64,000 nt of DNA from Gigantopelta aegis. Taxonomy: Eukaryota; Mollusca; Gastropoda; Neomphalida; Peltospiridae. How positions within the stretch are numbered: position 1 is the stretch's first letter; each line of letters begins with the position of its first letter. The translations under genes and the position numbers were made by a program. The stretch covers positions 86,014,610 to 86,078,609 of the forward strand of contig NC_054702.1 in the NCBI RefSeq assembly GCF_016097555.1. The letters run 5' to 3'. Shown here piece after piece: positions 1-10,803 of this stretch. The notes beneath the pieces were generated by a model that saw only the letters and a list, made by a program, of their open reading frames with translations, was not told the origin of the DNA and ran no database searches.

Positions 1-311
1 TTCATCCATTCATTCAATTGCAAACAATAATTGCATAAATAGTTATTTAGTGACTACAGAGAATTGAATTTACATGTACTTATATCTACAGTTGTATACT
101 AATAGGAACACAAACAGATGACATAAATTTGTAAAAGTGAATTATCATCACTTTAAATATCTATCACTCCATGGCTATAGTTCAAGGAGAATAAATTTTA
201 GCACCCCTTTGCAGGCACATTTTAAACAAACCAATTAAATATCAATGCTTAATAATGTAATACTAGTATCTCAAATGGTTACCCAGAATTTAATTTAGGT
301 GAGCAATTAAA

Positions 312-618
312 ACGTTTGTTTAATGACAACACTAGAGCACATTAATTAATCATCGGTAACTGGATGTCAAACATTTGGTAACTCTGACAGTTTTACAGAG
401 AAAACATGCTACATTTTTCCATTAGTAGCAAGGGATCTTTTATATGCACTTTCCTACAGACAGGAAAGCACATACCACAGCCTTTGACCAGTTGTGGTGC
501 ATTGGTTGGAACAAGAAAAAACCCAATTAGTTGAATGGATCCACCAAGGTGGTTCGATCCAGCAACACAAGCACCTCAGGCGAGCACTCAACCAACTGAG
601 CTAAATTCCACCCCAAGA
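312..618 (-). repeat. tRNA-headed SINE, type-2 tail, minus strand
   Basis: Read on the minus strand it has a degenerate tRNA-like head near 600, the conserved core (CCACAACTGG, then TATAAAAGATCCCTTGC-like) and a tail ending in GTTTGACATCCAGTTACCG...GTCATTAAACAAACG. The same order recurs at 10.8, 33.5 and 52.0 kb. Confidence 0.7.
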
Positions 619-676
619 GCAATTACTGATACCCCTCAATTTGCTTTATGGTGAGGTCTGATAAATAAACACTTAC

Positions 677-3600
677 GTGGGTGTATTTCCCAGAAGAGTG
701 TTGGTCCATTTAAAACCTAAAACTTTCCTCAGTTTGTTCTCTGGCTCGTCTGGATCAATTGGCTGGAACAGTCCTTGGAGTAATCCGAAGTATTCACTGC
801 TAGTCTTGTCAACAACAGGACGCTCATGGTTCGGATCTGTCAAAAGATCTAGCAGCTGATTGCGAAACAAACGCAAGTCACTGGTAAAAGAAAGGAAAGC
901 AGAAAACATTTAATTTAAAAATGTTGATTAGCGACAATTCTAGTGAATTGAAAATTGATTAGAAACTACTGTTTAATATTTTAAAATTGTCTGGCAATCT
1001 CTAAAACTTGTGTAGCAAAATCACGACATGATACTGAACAAAATGTTCCCTGGAAAGGAATTTTTGTTTAACAGCACCTCATCATGTTTTTAACTTCAGT
1101 TACATGGTACCTAACCTATGATTATTTCAATAATTGTCTGCTATAGAGAGAAAGAAAGGAAACCTGCTGCCACTACTACCAATAACACAACAAGGGTTGT
1201 TTTATATGGACGTTCCCATTAAAGATCTTCAATCCTGCTACCCATCACACTGTAGATGAGTGCTCTAATACTAAGCTACATCCCACCCCATCACTGTTGT
1301 AAAGTACAAACACTGTATGAGATGGAAAATGGCTCAGCCAAACTTTTAGCCACTTGCAAATTTTATTAAGATTTTTTGTAAAAATTAGCCATTGGCTAAT
1401 TTGGCTACCAACAATTAGAACTGTGTGTGAAGAAAAGCCTCGCAAATGAATGACAAGCCGATGACAACAAATTGGATGTTGTTTGCACAAACCATGCACA
1501 AGAAAACAGACCAAATATAATTTGCAGCCTAACAAAGTTAGGGACTTTGATGATTCTGAAAGTCCTCGACACAACTGTGTCTATAGTAGCTGGGTGTCCA
1601 CACAACTACTTGCTTGTACTAGTATATTGACTTAAATGCCTGAATTTTCCATAGGTACTATGTGGACATGAAACATATGGAAGGCCAAGAGCAACATTTG
1701 TTATAATTGTGTGTAGGTAACAACACCCAAACATTTCTGTTCATATTTAAATTACAAAATATATTACCGTACTGTTGTAAAATGTATGTATTATGGAGAA
1801 GGCCTAGTAAGTTGTATAACTTGTGCCTAATCCATTTGTTCTTTAGAAAGCAATAAAATATGTTTAAATCAACAAAACCCAAACATAATGTTTGTTATAT
1901 AAGTATTAGGTAATAGTAATGGAGAATTATTGACCATGTATTATGATATCTCAGATGTATCATTGAGATTTTATATTTTGTTTTCCACTCTTAAAGGCAT
2001 ATAGCCCCCCCCCCCCCTCCCCCCAACGTGGGTTGTCACGTGACTATAGAAATAACCCAGCGTTTCTTCCATCTCAGTAGTAATCTAGGTTACTTTTATT
2101 TATAATACTCGGTAGACCTGGGGTTGTAAATAGATTTGTAAACTTGCCCGTGGGAATATGCCGTTAAAGAGACATTCCCGAGTTTGATGCAATTTTTAAG
2201 ATGTTATCCACTAAAAGATTTTTTTAACAATTATAATTACATATCAAATATATTTTTCTGCATAAAATATCCATGGCTGTATATTAGACGTGTTTCTGAT
2301 CGTTCTAATATTTTTACTAGGTTAAATTTCAATTTATTTCCTAAAATATTATTTTTTCGTACGTACAAAATTATTTGAAAACAGAATCCACTTTGGGCTT
2401 CTTACAAATATTAAGACGACCAGAAACACATTGAAAATGCCAACACTGATATTCTAAACAAGAAAATGTTTTTAATATGTAAGTTTAATCGAAGAAATAT
2501 TGTATTAGTCAGAAACATCTTATAATGCAGCAAACTCAGGAATGTTCCTTTAAGATTTGGAATCATGGAATTTACCATTGCTCTATAATTTTTTGTAAGC
2601 CTGAATTACATTTTCAAATTGTAGGGAGAGGCCTTGATATTGACATTTTGCAGGGCTAGCTCTGGCAATCGCTAAATTCGCCAATAGTAAATTTTATGGC
2701 AGTTGGCGAATTTTATTTTAAGTTGGTGAAATAATTGGCATGAGTTCAATCCGTAGCCCCTTTTCAATGGTTAGGGTAGTTTTAAGTATAGGGTTAGGGT
2801 TAGTCTTTAGAGCCTTTGATATAGAGTGTATGGGTCAAACTCTTTCCAAATAATTTCATGCAATAATTGACATTTTTTAAAGAAAATAACTGTTGATTTC
2901 TGCAATATTTAACGTTTAATAGGCAATTTGGCGAAATGTTTTGCTCACCCAGAGCTAGCCAGGTGCATTTTGCCTGTTGGCCAGTCACCAACCAGCATTA
3001 TAATTGGGAATAAATATTGTTTAAACCACAACCGTAATTAACAATATGAAACTCTTTAAACCGCCATGAAACCGGAGTCCCTTACATATTCTCGGAACTG
3101 AACATACAGGTACTTTGGCCCTATCCGCCATTGTTTATCACGTGACGCGGTGAAGCTTCTCCTTAGTTACGTATGGTTTGATAGTGAATTTAGTCAACTT
3201 CAGTCGATCATTTACAACAGTTAACGGCCAAGATGCCTACATGTTGTGCAGTTGGCTGCATAAACCATAACTTGGTGTTAAAAAAGATATCATTTTAAAA
3301 AATTTGAAAAGAAGAGGCCAGACGACGCTTCTGGGTAGAGGCACTAAAACGTGACAAACCTGATGCAACGCCATGGCTTCCCACACAGAATGCGACTACG
3401 TTGAGTTTAATGTTGTTGCTTGTCGACAATAACCGACGTTAATAGCAACCAAAATGGATAAAGCATGTGCAATGATAATATTTCCACATTATACTGTAAA
3501 TAAAATACACAATTCCATCTACTTCCATGAAAATACAAAACAAAAACAAACCCAAATGCATCCAGTTCTTGAATAAAGAGTGTACTCTTTTTATCATCAA

Positions 3601-3975
3601 AATTTGTGTGGTCTTCATTTTTCATTTAATCTCTATACTTGTATTAATTTTGCCATCTTCGGCTGCTACATCTATTTATTTATTTTATTTTATTTTTTAA
3701 AATAAAAGTATATGCAGTTAAATTACACACACAATAATTTATTGTAAAAGTTCTTTTTAAAACTTTATTAAAAATTTTTGTGTGCGCAAATGTCTGTAGT
3801 AGGCCTGCAGTACGAAAATATAGGTTTTCTTCTACTTTATATAAAAAGATTTTGCCCCTACCCCACTCCAGATATTGTACCTGCGGACGAGCAATAGCCC
3901 AAATTTATAATGTATTAAACAATAAAGGTATACTTTTATCTCGGATACATACATACAAACATACGCATACATGTG

Positions 3976-4062
<87 letters not shown>

Positions 4063-7000
4063 TGTATATGTTTCTGGGTGTTTTTTTAATTTACTCTGTT
4101 ATGAATCAATGTAATTTGTTGGTTGTGGCACATTTGTAGATTTTGTTTCTGTTCAAGTTAAACGACTTGCCTTTTTGCATCTACAATTTAAAATATTATT
4201 AATATTCACATGCCAAAGGGAGCTATATATTATTCTCCTTGAACTAATCTCAGGGGAGTGATGGATAGTTAGAGAGATATAACTCTTTTCGCCTGCATTC
4301 AACTGGTAAGAAAGGCCAACATCATGAGATAATTTCACAATCTGTAAAAACTAAATCATTTCATTATTTTATGAAACTGGGGGGGGGGGGGGGTTTAAAG
4401 AATAAAAGAATGTATTCAGTGGAACATTTTCACTGTTGCCATTACATCTATATTATAAAATGACAATAATAATACTGTAAATTTAAAGTTGTAAAGTAAC
4501 AACTTTGCAATTATTTAATTATGTCATAAAAATAATTATGTTGAATCATGCATACAAATTTTATTATTATACATACAAATTATATATTTTGTAGCCCACA
4601 TCATAATTATTATATAATATTAATAATTATCTTATTATTTCAAAGTTGTTAAAATGTATAATTAATATTACCTGAAAATTGCATCAACAAAAAATTATAT
4701 TCTGCCCAACCTGCCTCTAATCTGGTCCCTTCGACATACTAGCTATACGGAAACACGTAGGTAAAAAATATAGATTGTACTAATTCAGATTCCCGTTGTT
4801 CGCTTCTTTTATATGACAACCCAAGCTGCTATAATACTCATAAGACATGCTGCAACTATGTGTTAGCTACAGAAAATAAATGACAATATGTAAGTCATGC
4901 AAAAGGTTAATATGAAAACTTTATTCTATGTAAAACAGGGTTGCTAGTCACTTCGTACCATGGTCCTTTCATACCATAGTCATTTCATACCTAATTTGGT
5001 CATTTCGTACCGTGGTCATTTCGTACCTTGGTCATTTCATACCATTGCAAAAAGTCATTTCGTACCTTGGTCATTTCTCGTACCATTGCAAAAAGTCATT
5101 TCGTACCCTAGTCATTTCGTACCTTGGTTATTTCGTACCATAACTGAAAGTGATATCGTACCATGGTATAACAATTTATAACAATCACTCCGGTAATGTC
5201 TTTTACAAAATAACAGTAAATTACAAATTTGTGGTTATTTAAGGGATATTTTATCAGCAAAAGACTAAAAATTAGTGCCACTTTGTATAAACATTAGCAA
5301 TTGGCTAATTTGGCAATCAGTAAGGTAGATAATGTTTTAATGACTGTTATTGTTTATTTCTTAAACAAATAAGATGCAAATAAGCAAGTTTGAAAAGAAG
5401 ACCTAATAAATAAATAATATTTTGTTGGTCCATTATATTGTTTTGTTGTTTTTGACTAATTATCTGGAGCCATTTCACACAAAATCGAAGTTGGCAGTTA
5501 GTAGTAAATACCATATACGGCTCTTGTCAGGTAAAATGGAAATAACAGTTGACAGGTATTATGGGTATCAATAACGATATGCTGCACAGTAACGTGTTAT
5601 AGTTTTCAAACTGTCAAAATAAAGTTTCAAAACAAAACCCACTGCTTTTATGCTATAGTCATTTCATTTTCTATATACTGGAATGAAATGACTAGGGTAT
5701 GGAAATGACGGGGGTACGAAATGACTTTTCACAAGGGTACGAAATGACTAGGGTACGAAATGACTTGGGTACGAAATGACTTTTTGCAATGGTACGAAAT
5801 GACCAAGGTACGAAATGACTAGGGTACGAAATGACCAGGCAACATGGTACGAAAGGGTTATAGCGAAAACGGAACCGTGCCAAAAATGGCCCCAGGCTAA
5901 AACGGAACCAAATTGGACAAAACGGAACCCGTGTTGGCTAAAACGGTACCAAAATCTGTGGACAAAACGGAACCTGCGTTGGCTAAAACGGCACCAAAAT
6001 CCATGGCTAAAACGGCACCGAAATCAAAACCTATTTATCTCGCATGCCCAATGAAAAAACAATATATGCTATTATAACATGATTGCTCATAGTTCATTTT
6101 TATGTGAATTAAATAAATGAAATTGTTTATATACATGAGTGTTGTTATTTTTGGGCTACATAGTAAGGGCCTCGATTAGTGACGTCAAGCATCATCTTAG
6201 CACATGCTCAAGCTAAAAATAACAGTTGTACTGAAGGCACTAATTTACTCTATTACCTTTTTAAACACAGCAACAACTAACAGATCTCATGAAGGAAGTC
6301 AGACGTAATAAAGTAAAATGATGTTTATTTATTTACAAAACAAGCAATCGATTGTTGTGTACTTAACCAAGCAAGCCCGGCAAGGCTGTGCAGTGAACAT
6401 CGTGAGCTTTGATGTTTTGTCTGCGACACTCCGGCTAGACGGAATCGGTGATGGGGATTAACAATTAGCAATACAGGTGTAATTCTAGTAACTTAAATGC
6501 TTGATAATCAACAGTCTACAGTAATAACAACTCAAAAGATTTAGTAAGTGTTAATTCCTATTGTAGCACAATCCACGGTTTCACATGTTGAATAATACGA
6601 TTTTGACCGGCTTTGTTCGGCAATAAACCTAAGTCATGATTTTTCATTTTTCTCTCTCTCTCTCTCTATTATGTGTGGTTCCGTTTTAGCCAATACAGTG
6701 AGGTGCCGTTATAGCCACAATCGGTTCCGTTTTGGTAGTGGTTCCGTTTTAGCCGGATCCCATACGAAACGGATGGTACAATATGACTTAGGACCGAAGT
6801 GACTATAATTCGTAAAACAGTAATCACTAAGGCTTTGCTTCACCCCCAAAGACCCAGATGATCGGTAACTAGGCCGTGTGACGTCACGCCGGTTCCGAGA
6901 ATTGTCACGATGATAATGCGCCTTTAAGTTTAATAAACAAATTGATGATTCAACTTCACCTGACAAGTCACTAATTATATAATGCAAATTATTAAGTTTA

Positions 7001-7142
7001 ATGCTAACGCTGTGTCCATATCTACATCAATGGAATTTCACCTGAATATTTTCCTCGTCTGATCACTTGTTGACACACCATGGAGCTCAAACGTTTTGGG
7101 AGCAGTTGCTTTTAGAGGATTTCTGTGAAACCAGTAAGCCAT
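677..7142 (-). CDS. BROX: BROX, first two coding exons (Bro1-domain protein)
   Basis: Two minus-strand exons are visible. Exon 1 (7142 down to 7042, 101 nt) starts MAYWFHRNPLKATAP, close to vertebrate BROX MTHWFHRNPLKATAP, and ends in a GTGAAA donor. Exon 2 (880 down to 677, 204 nt) follows a CTTTTACCAG acceptor, encodes DLRLFRNQLLDLLTDP...SEYFGLLQGL...LGFKWTNTLLGNTPT, and ends in GTAAGT. The phases fit: a serine codon is split AG|T across the junction. BROX is a Bro1-domain protein that binds ESCRT-III (CHMP4) at endosomal or nuclear membranes and usually ends in a CaaX prenylation box. These residues form the N-terminal part of the Bro1 domain. The remaining exons lie off the left edge. The 6.2-kb intron between the exons is full of repeats. 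The family call rests on two independent matching stretches plus the phase agreement. Confidence 0.88.
1130..1293 (-). repeat. Decayed SINE fragment, minus strand
   Basis: GAGAGAAAGAAAGGAAACCTGCTGCC and the TATATGGACGTTCCCATT and CTAAGCTACATCCCACCCC motifs, read as reverse complement, match the tail, core and head of the SINE family. It is strongly decayed and lies in BROX intron 1. Confidence 0.5.
2168..2549. mobile_element. Palindromic MITE with TTAA target duplication (empty-site copy)
   Basis: The ends AGAGACATTCCCGAGTTTG and CAAACTCAGGAATGTTCCT are inverted repeats, and each is flanked by TTAA (2164-2167 and 2550-2553). TTAA duplications are typical of piggyBac-type transposases, so this is probably a non-autonomous piggyBac-like MITE. 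A second copy at 42824-43608 carries an extra insertion. Confidence 0.75.
2654..2960. mobile_element. Small inverted-repeat element with GGCTAGCTCTGG ends
   Basis: GGCTAGCTCTGG at 2654 and CCAGAGCTAGCC at 2949-2960 are exact inverted termini. The inner flanks carry repeated TTGGCGAA and CGCTAAATTCGCC motifs in both orientations. There is no coding capacity. It is in BROX intron 1. Confidence 0.6.
3233..3442 (+). pseudogene. THAP-type zinc-finger remnant
   Basis: One frame from ATG 3233 reads MPTCCAVGCINHN, the N-terminal Cys-x4-Cys start of a THAP DNA-binding domain. The same frame later gives RRRFWVEALKRDKPDATPW, the THAP tryptophan-helix region. Between them stand two in-frame stops (TAA near 3296 and TGA near 3305) where the S-F-x-x-F-P segment of a THAP domain is expected. 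The distal Cys-x2-His pair is not found. It is therefore a broken copy of a THAP protein or of a THAP-bearing P-element transposase. It lies antisense in BROX intron 1. A small intron hiding the gap is possible but no clear splice sites are seen. Confidence 0.55.
3979..4062. repeat. (TA)n-(CA)n compound microsatellite
   Basis: About 65 bases of alternating TA are followed by about 18 bases of CA. It lies in BROX intron 1, and shadow ORFs across it are meaningless. Confidence 0.95.
4379..4394. repeat. Poly-G run
   Basis: There are about 16 consecutive G on the plus strand. Similar runs occur throughout the window, for example near 2006, 12930, 35770, 37759, 51070, 52718 and 54757. Confidence 0.95.
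4946..6804. mobile_element. Foldback element with tandem-repeat inverted arms
   Basis: The left arm (4946-5170) is a tandem series of GTCATTTCGTACC units. The same unit reversed (GGTACGAAATGAC) recurs at 5680-5852. It is followed directly by a second series of GGCTAAAACGGAACC units (5856-6035), which is mirrored by GGTTCCGTTTTAGCC at 6676-6760. The outer ends AGTCACTTCG (4946) and CGAAGTGACT (ending 6804) are inverted repeats enclosing everything. Inverted arms built of short tandem units resemble Drosophila FB elements in architecture. No transposase ORF is seen. It lies in BROX intron 1. Confidence 0.65.
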
Positions 7143-7330
7143 TGTTATTATTTTTCTGAATCCGGAAATAAGTAGTTAAGGGGAGATAACTATCAATTTA
7201 TTTTGTAATTCGGGATACTTCGGCCGATTTCGTTTTGTCTGGTCTCTCACCCCTAATATTTAGACCGAGCTGCAATGGGCCGCAGGATCAATCGCTATCG
7301 ATGGACTCATCTGCCACCTCCCCCGCCCCT
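7143..7330 (-). promoter_or_regulatory. Probable BROX 5'UTR and promoter zone
   Basis: This sequence lies directly upstream of the BROX ATG. On the plus strand it includes ATCCGGAAAT (7159-7168), an ETS-like site. No TATA box is obvious. The divergent gene at 8033 begins about 0.9 kb away, so the interval could serve both. The assignment is by position only. Confidence 0.35.
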
Positions 7331-7414
7331 ACAAGTTCTCAACGACTGGTACATCAAATGCCATCATATACATTATCTAAGGGAGAGAGATAGGGGTGAG
7401 GTAAGATAGATAGT

Positions 7415-7495
7415 GTTTGTGTGTGTATGTGTGTGCGAGCGTGCGTGCGTGCGTGCGTGCGTGCATGCGTGTGCGCACGTTTACATGTGTGTATG
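7415..7495. repeat. (TG)/(CG) microsatellite
   Basis: GTGTGTGTATGTGTGTGCGAGCG is followed by repeated GTGC and then GTGTGTATG. It is a simple repeat between the two divergent genes. Confidence 0.9.
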
Positions 7496-8032
7496 TGGTT
7501 TGCAGTTGCATAGTTCTGTTTTTACGAAAAAGCCTTTTTTTAACACAAAAAATATAAAACAAGTAAAATAATAATAATTATTATTATTATAAAACATAAT
7601 TTAATAAATATATTTAAAAAATAATAATAATAAAAAATATATAATAAAATAAAGATGTTCCCCTTGTTTAAGAGTTTATTAGAACGTTTTATATAGGCCT
7701 ATGACATCAATAGACAACCCGGGCCGTACCTAGCTTGAAATAAGTGGGATGACAGTACAAAAGAAATCATTGTTCAGTAATAGAGGCCAGGTCGTCTCCA
7801 GGCAGAAAAACAAAAGGCATTTATAAACCAAAAAGGGCACTGGTTCATATTTTTATAGGGGCTCACCTGCCCCATTGCACACCTACTAGGCATCATGACG
7901 TTAACACATTATGACGTCAGTTATATATTTATTTAAAAAAAAAAATAGCAATAGGGGTGGTCAAGTCTGTTTTATTTTACATTTATCGTGTCATTTACGT
8001 ATCTGAATGTTGCCTTTTCAGTAACTAATAAA

Positions 8033-9343
8033 ATGTTGCGACGCAACAGTACTGTGGTTTCTGATCACGATAGTGATTCGGACACAGACAGCATAGAAGA
8101 GGTACAAATAACGAAATATTTTCAAAAAGGATTATTAGAGGGTATTCAACAGGCAAAGGCTCAACAAAGCGCCCACACAGGAATCAGACGTCAGCGTGGA
8201 TTTTATCATCTCAGAGATTGCAAACATGCACTGCTGGAAGAGAAGTCTAGAGCATACACCGGTCGTCATTATGACGTCGATGTCAATCACAGTCTACAGA
8301 GAGCAACACACAGACTCACAAAGCATTTCATTGATCATGAAGTAAACAGAGAACAGGCAAGACGCATTTACTTTCAGGACAAAATTCAAAAAGATGCCCA
8401 GGGAGTTCTTTCTGCGTTGAACAAAGAGTTCAAATCCAGTCTGAATACCAGTACTGAAAAAGAACTTGCCGAGATACACGCTACAAAACATAAACAGGAA
8501 TTGATGAAAGATGCTCTACAAATAGAGATGATGAGGAAATATAATACCAAAGCAATGAATGCGGAAATGGAAAATGAACGCCTACGTCAAATAGAATTAT
8601 TTAAAACCATGAAAAGTGATGCTGAAAAGTCGGTCAGCGTGGAAGATCTAATGGAGGCACTGACGGAGACTAATCAAAAGAAGTCGTTCGTTCATAGAGA
8701 TATAGTGGAGGGGTTTTCAAAATACCAGGAGGACGAGGAGGACCTAGAAGACGAATATCAGAAAGCCATGCATGAAGTGATGGACGAGACGCTAACAGGA
8801 CTTGTTTTTAAGTTCAAAAGACCAGAACATCGTCATATGGAGGAGGAGGAAAAACAAAGGCGCATGGAGGAAATGGCAAAGGCTACTTGCGACGAGAATA
8901 TGCAAATTTCACTGGGCAAGTTCGACGGCGTGATGGAAGACTTAAAAGAAGCTTTTTCTCGAGTCCAGAAACAAGAAGAAGAAATCGAATCAGAGATAAA
9001 GCATGAAACCGAGGAGAAGAAAGAGGATTTGTTGAGTGAACTTAGAAGAGATTTTGGAAAGAAATATGCCGAAAAGGCATGCGCTCAAGAAAAGAGTCGT
9101 CGCATCAAGGAAGCCGAAGAGATGATTCACCATGAACCTGACCCCCAAATTGAAAAGGTTAAAAAAGATATGGTCAGGATTCAGCGACAAATGATACTAC
9201 AAAAATTTGGCGGCAAGTGGATAAATATGCAACGTGAATCAACATCCAAGAAAACCGAGCCTGAGACAGAGTATGATAAAAAGATTCGTCAAATAAGGAC
9301 TACACTGAGACGCGATACGGGTGTTCTAAAAGATGATGAATAG
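8033..9343 (+). CDS. Intronless charged coiled-coil protein, unknown family (436 aa)
   Basis: This open frame runs without interruption from ATG 8033 to TAG 9343. The frame is open 15 codons further up, but only from a GTG. An acceptor-like TTGCCTTTTCAG ends 12 nt before the ATG, so a spliced 5'UTR is likely and 8033 is the probable start. The N-terminus has an acidic serine stretch (SDHDSDSDTDSIEE), a likely CK2-type target. The rest is almost wholly helical and charged, with long Glu/Lys/Arg coiled-coil runs around residues 85-210, 230-255 and 280-380, and a basic C-terminus. There is no signal peptide or membrane segment. I do not recognise the family. Low-complexity coiled coils of this kind are common in axonemal and sperm proteins, but that is only a suggestion. 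Unbroken coding over 1.3 kb in AT-rich DNA argues for a real gene. It is divergent from BROX. Confidence 0.75.
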   Translation: MLRRNSTVVSDHDSDSDTDSIEEVQITKYFQKGLLEGIQQAKAQQSAHTGIRRQRGFYHLRDCKHALLEEKSRAYTGRHYDVDVNHSLQRATHRLTKHFIDHEVNREQARRIYFQDKIQKDAQGVLSALNKEFKSSLNTSTEKELAEIHATKHKQELMKDALQIEMMRKYNTKAMNAEMENERLRQIELFKTMKSDAEKSVSVEDLMEALTETNQKKSFVHRDIVEGFSKYQEDEEDLEDEYQKAMHEVMDETLTGLVFKFKRPEHRHMEEEEKQRRMEEMAKATCDENMQISLGKFDGVMEDLKEAFSRVQKQEEEIESEIKHETEEKKEDLLSELRRDFGKKYAEKACAQEKSRRIKEAEEMIHHEPDPQIEKVKKDMVRIQRQMILQKFGGKWINMQRESTSKKTEPETEYDKKIRQIRTTLRRDTGVLKDDE

Positions 9344-10760
9344 TTCCCACTGTTAATCAGAGAATATTTTAATTAATTTCCATAGTAAATATATTTACCA
9401 TACTCTTTTATTTTGCGCCTCACTTGTTGAAAGGGCAAACGTGGGTAGCTCGAGATGGGAAGGGCATGACGTAAATTATGTTATGCATTACGCCTTTCCC
9501 TCCCCTCGTTGAAAGACGATTTAATAACACCACCACCACCAGCAACATTTGTTGGCATATTCAGACGCCTTCGTTAATAATTAAACCATCAGCCTCAGTA
9601 TAAGAATGGTCTTTTGGACAACCATACAAATGTATACCTGTTTCTCTCTAAAAGTTTACGATTCATCATTTATATTGGCATTCTAAATCGTTTATCCTCG
9701 TTTCATAGGTGTAGCCAACATTCAAATATTCACCCAATCTAGCTCACTCAGAGTGCGATCACTACAGCTCTCAGATTTCTGTCTCTGAAAAGGGTATGAG
9801 GAATGCCCACTCCCCCAACCCCCCACACACACATTTCTTAAATAAGAAAAGTGTTTAAACCTCATCAGTACACCGATCAGGGTACATGCGGACCTCAGGG
9901 ATATATTATTTGTGATATTTTCTAATTTGTCAGTTATTGTTGACTGTTTTTATGTACTGGTAGTTGTCACATACACACATCATCACCAGGACTAAAAATT
10001 ATTTGATTCCGATCCGTATATGGAATTTTCGATTGGGGCCCGTACACGGACTTCAAGCCGACTGAATGTAGAACGTAGTAGTATATGTCGTCATAATGTT
10101 CCAAAGTATTATCTCAATGTCATTTTTATCTATGCATTTGTATACCAATCGTTGTGACTGAAATATGGCACGACATTGCTATTTAGTATTCTGTGGTTCT
10201 GTTCGACCCAGTCGGTCCAATGAGGGGAAAACGTAAAATTCTGGAACTGGTAACTGTGCTACTGATGGGAACTAAAGAAGGATCGACGCATGTGTTTTTT
10301 CTCAAGTCAAACTATATTGTCAAACTGCAAGAAGTCGATGGGGGTCATGTTAGCTTAGATCGTTGGATAGAAATCCTGAATCGGTTTGTATGTGGACGCG
10401 GGGCAAATACGTACGTTTTATAGAATCACTGGCTTGTCCTCCGTCAAAGTCAAAACCGTACACCCTCCCCTTACACTGTGAATTCCTGTGCACATCTATA
10501 ATTTGAACTCACTACAATGTCTGATAGGTTTTGATAAAAATAAACTCCAAACATTAATGGTATTAATTAAGTCTTTGAAAACAATCAATTGATCATGTGT
10601 TGCTTTAATATTGTTAAGAATGCCCTTAGATGCTGTGCGTGTATGTTGGGGTGGGGGAATAGTGGTGGTAATTTTCGTTTGTTTAATGTTGTTGTTGTTT
10701 TAGTGTTGTTGTTTTGTTATTTATCATATTTTTTTTCTATTGTTTTCGTGTTTTTTTTAT
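9344..10760. other. Intergenic DNA without recognised features
   Basis: This is AT-rich DNA downstream of the coiled-coil gene. The short open frame at 10193-10423 starts with GTG and matches no family I know. A clear AATAAA signal just after the stop codon was not seen. Confidence 0.5.
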
Positions 10761-10762
10761 TT

Positions 10763-10803
10763 AGTGTGTGTGTGCGTGCGTGTGTGTGTGTGTGTGTGTG
10801 TGT
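10763..10803. repeat. (TG)n microsatellite
   Basis: A run of GTGTGTGCGTGCGTGTGTG abuts the 5' end of a SINE. Shadow ORFs read it as Val/Cys runs. Confidence 0.95.

Noticed and set aside
4946-5852. CRISPR-like arrays of short repeats
   Set aside because: Units are contiguous with only a few bases between them, appear in both orientations and lie in a eukaryotic intron; no spacers or cas genes.
7988-8032. Upstream extension of the coiled-coil ORF to GTG 7988
   Set aside because: The extension has no ATG and is separated from ATG 8033 by an acceptor-like CCTTTTCAG, so it is most likely intron.
10193-10423. 76-residue frame with fairly complex composition
   Set aside because: It starts with GTG, has no splice-site support and matches no family I recognise; kept only as a remark in the intergenic entry.
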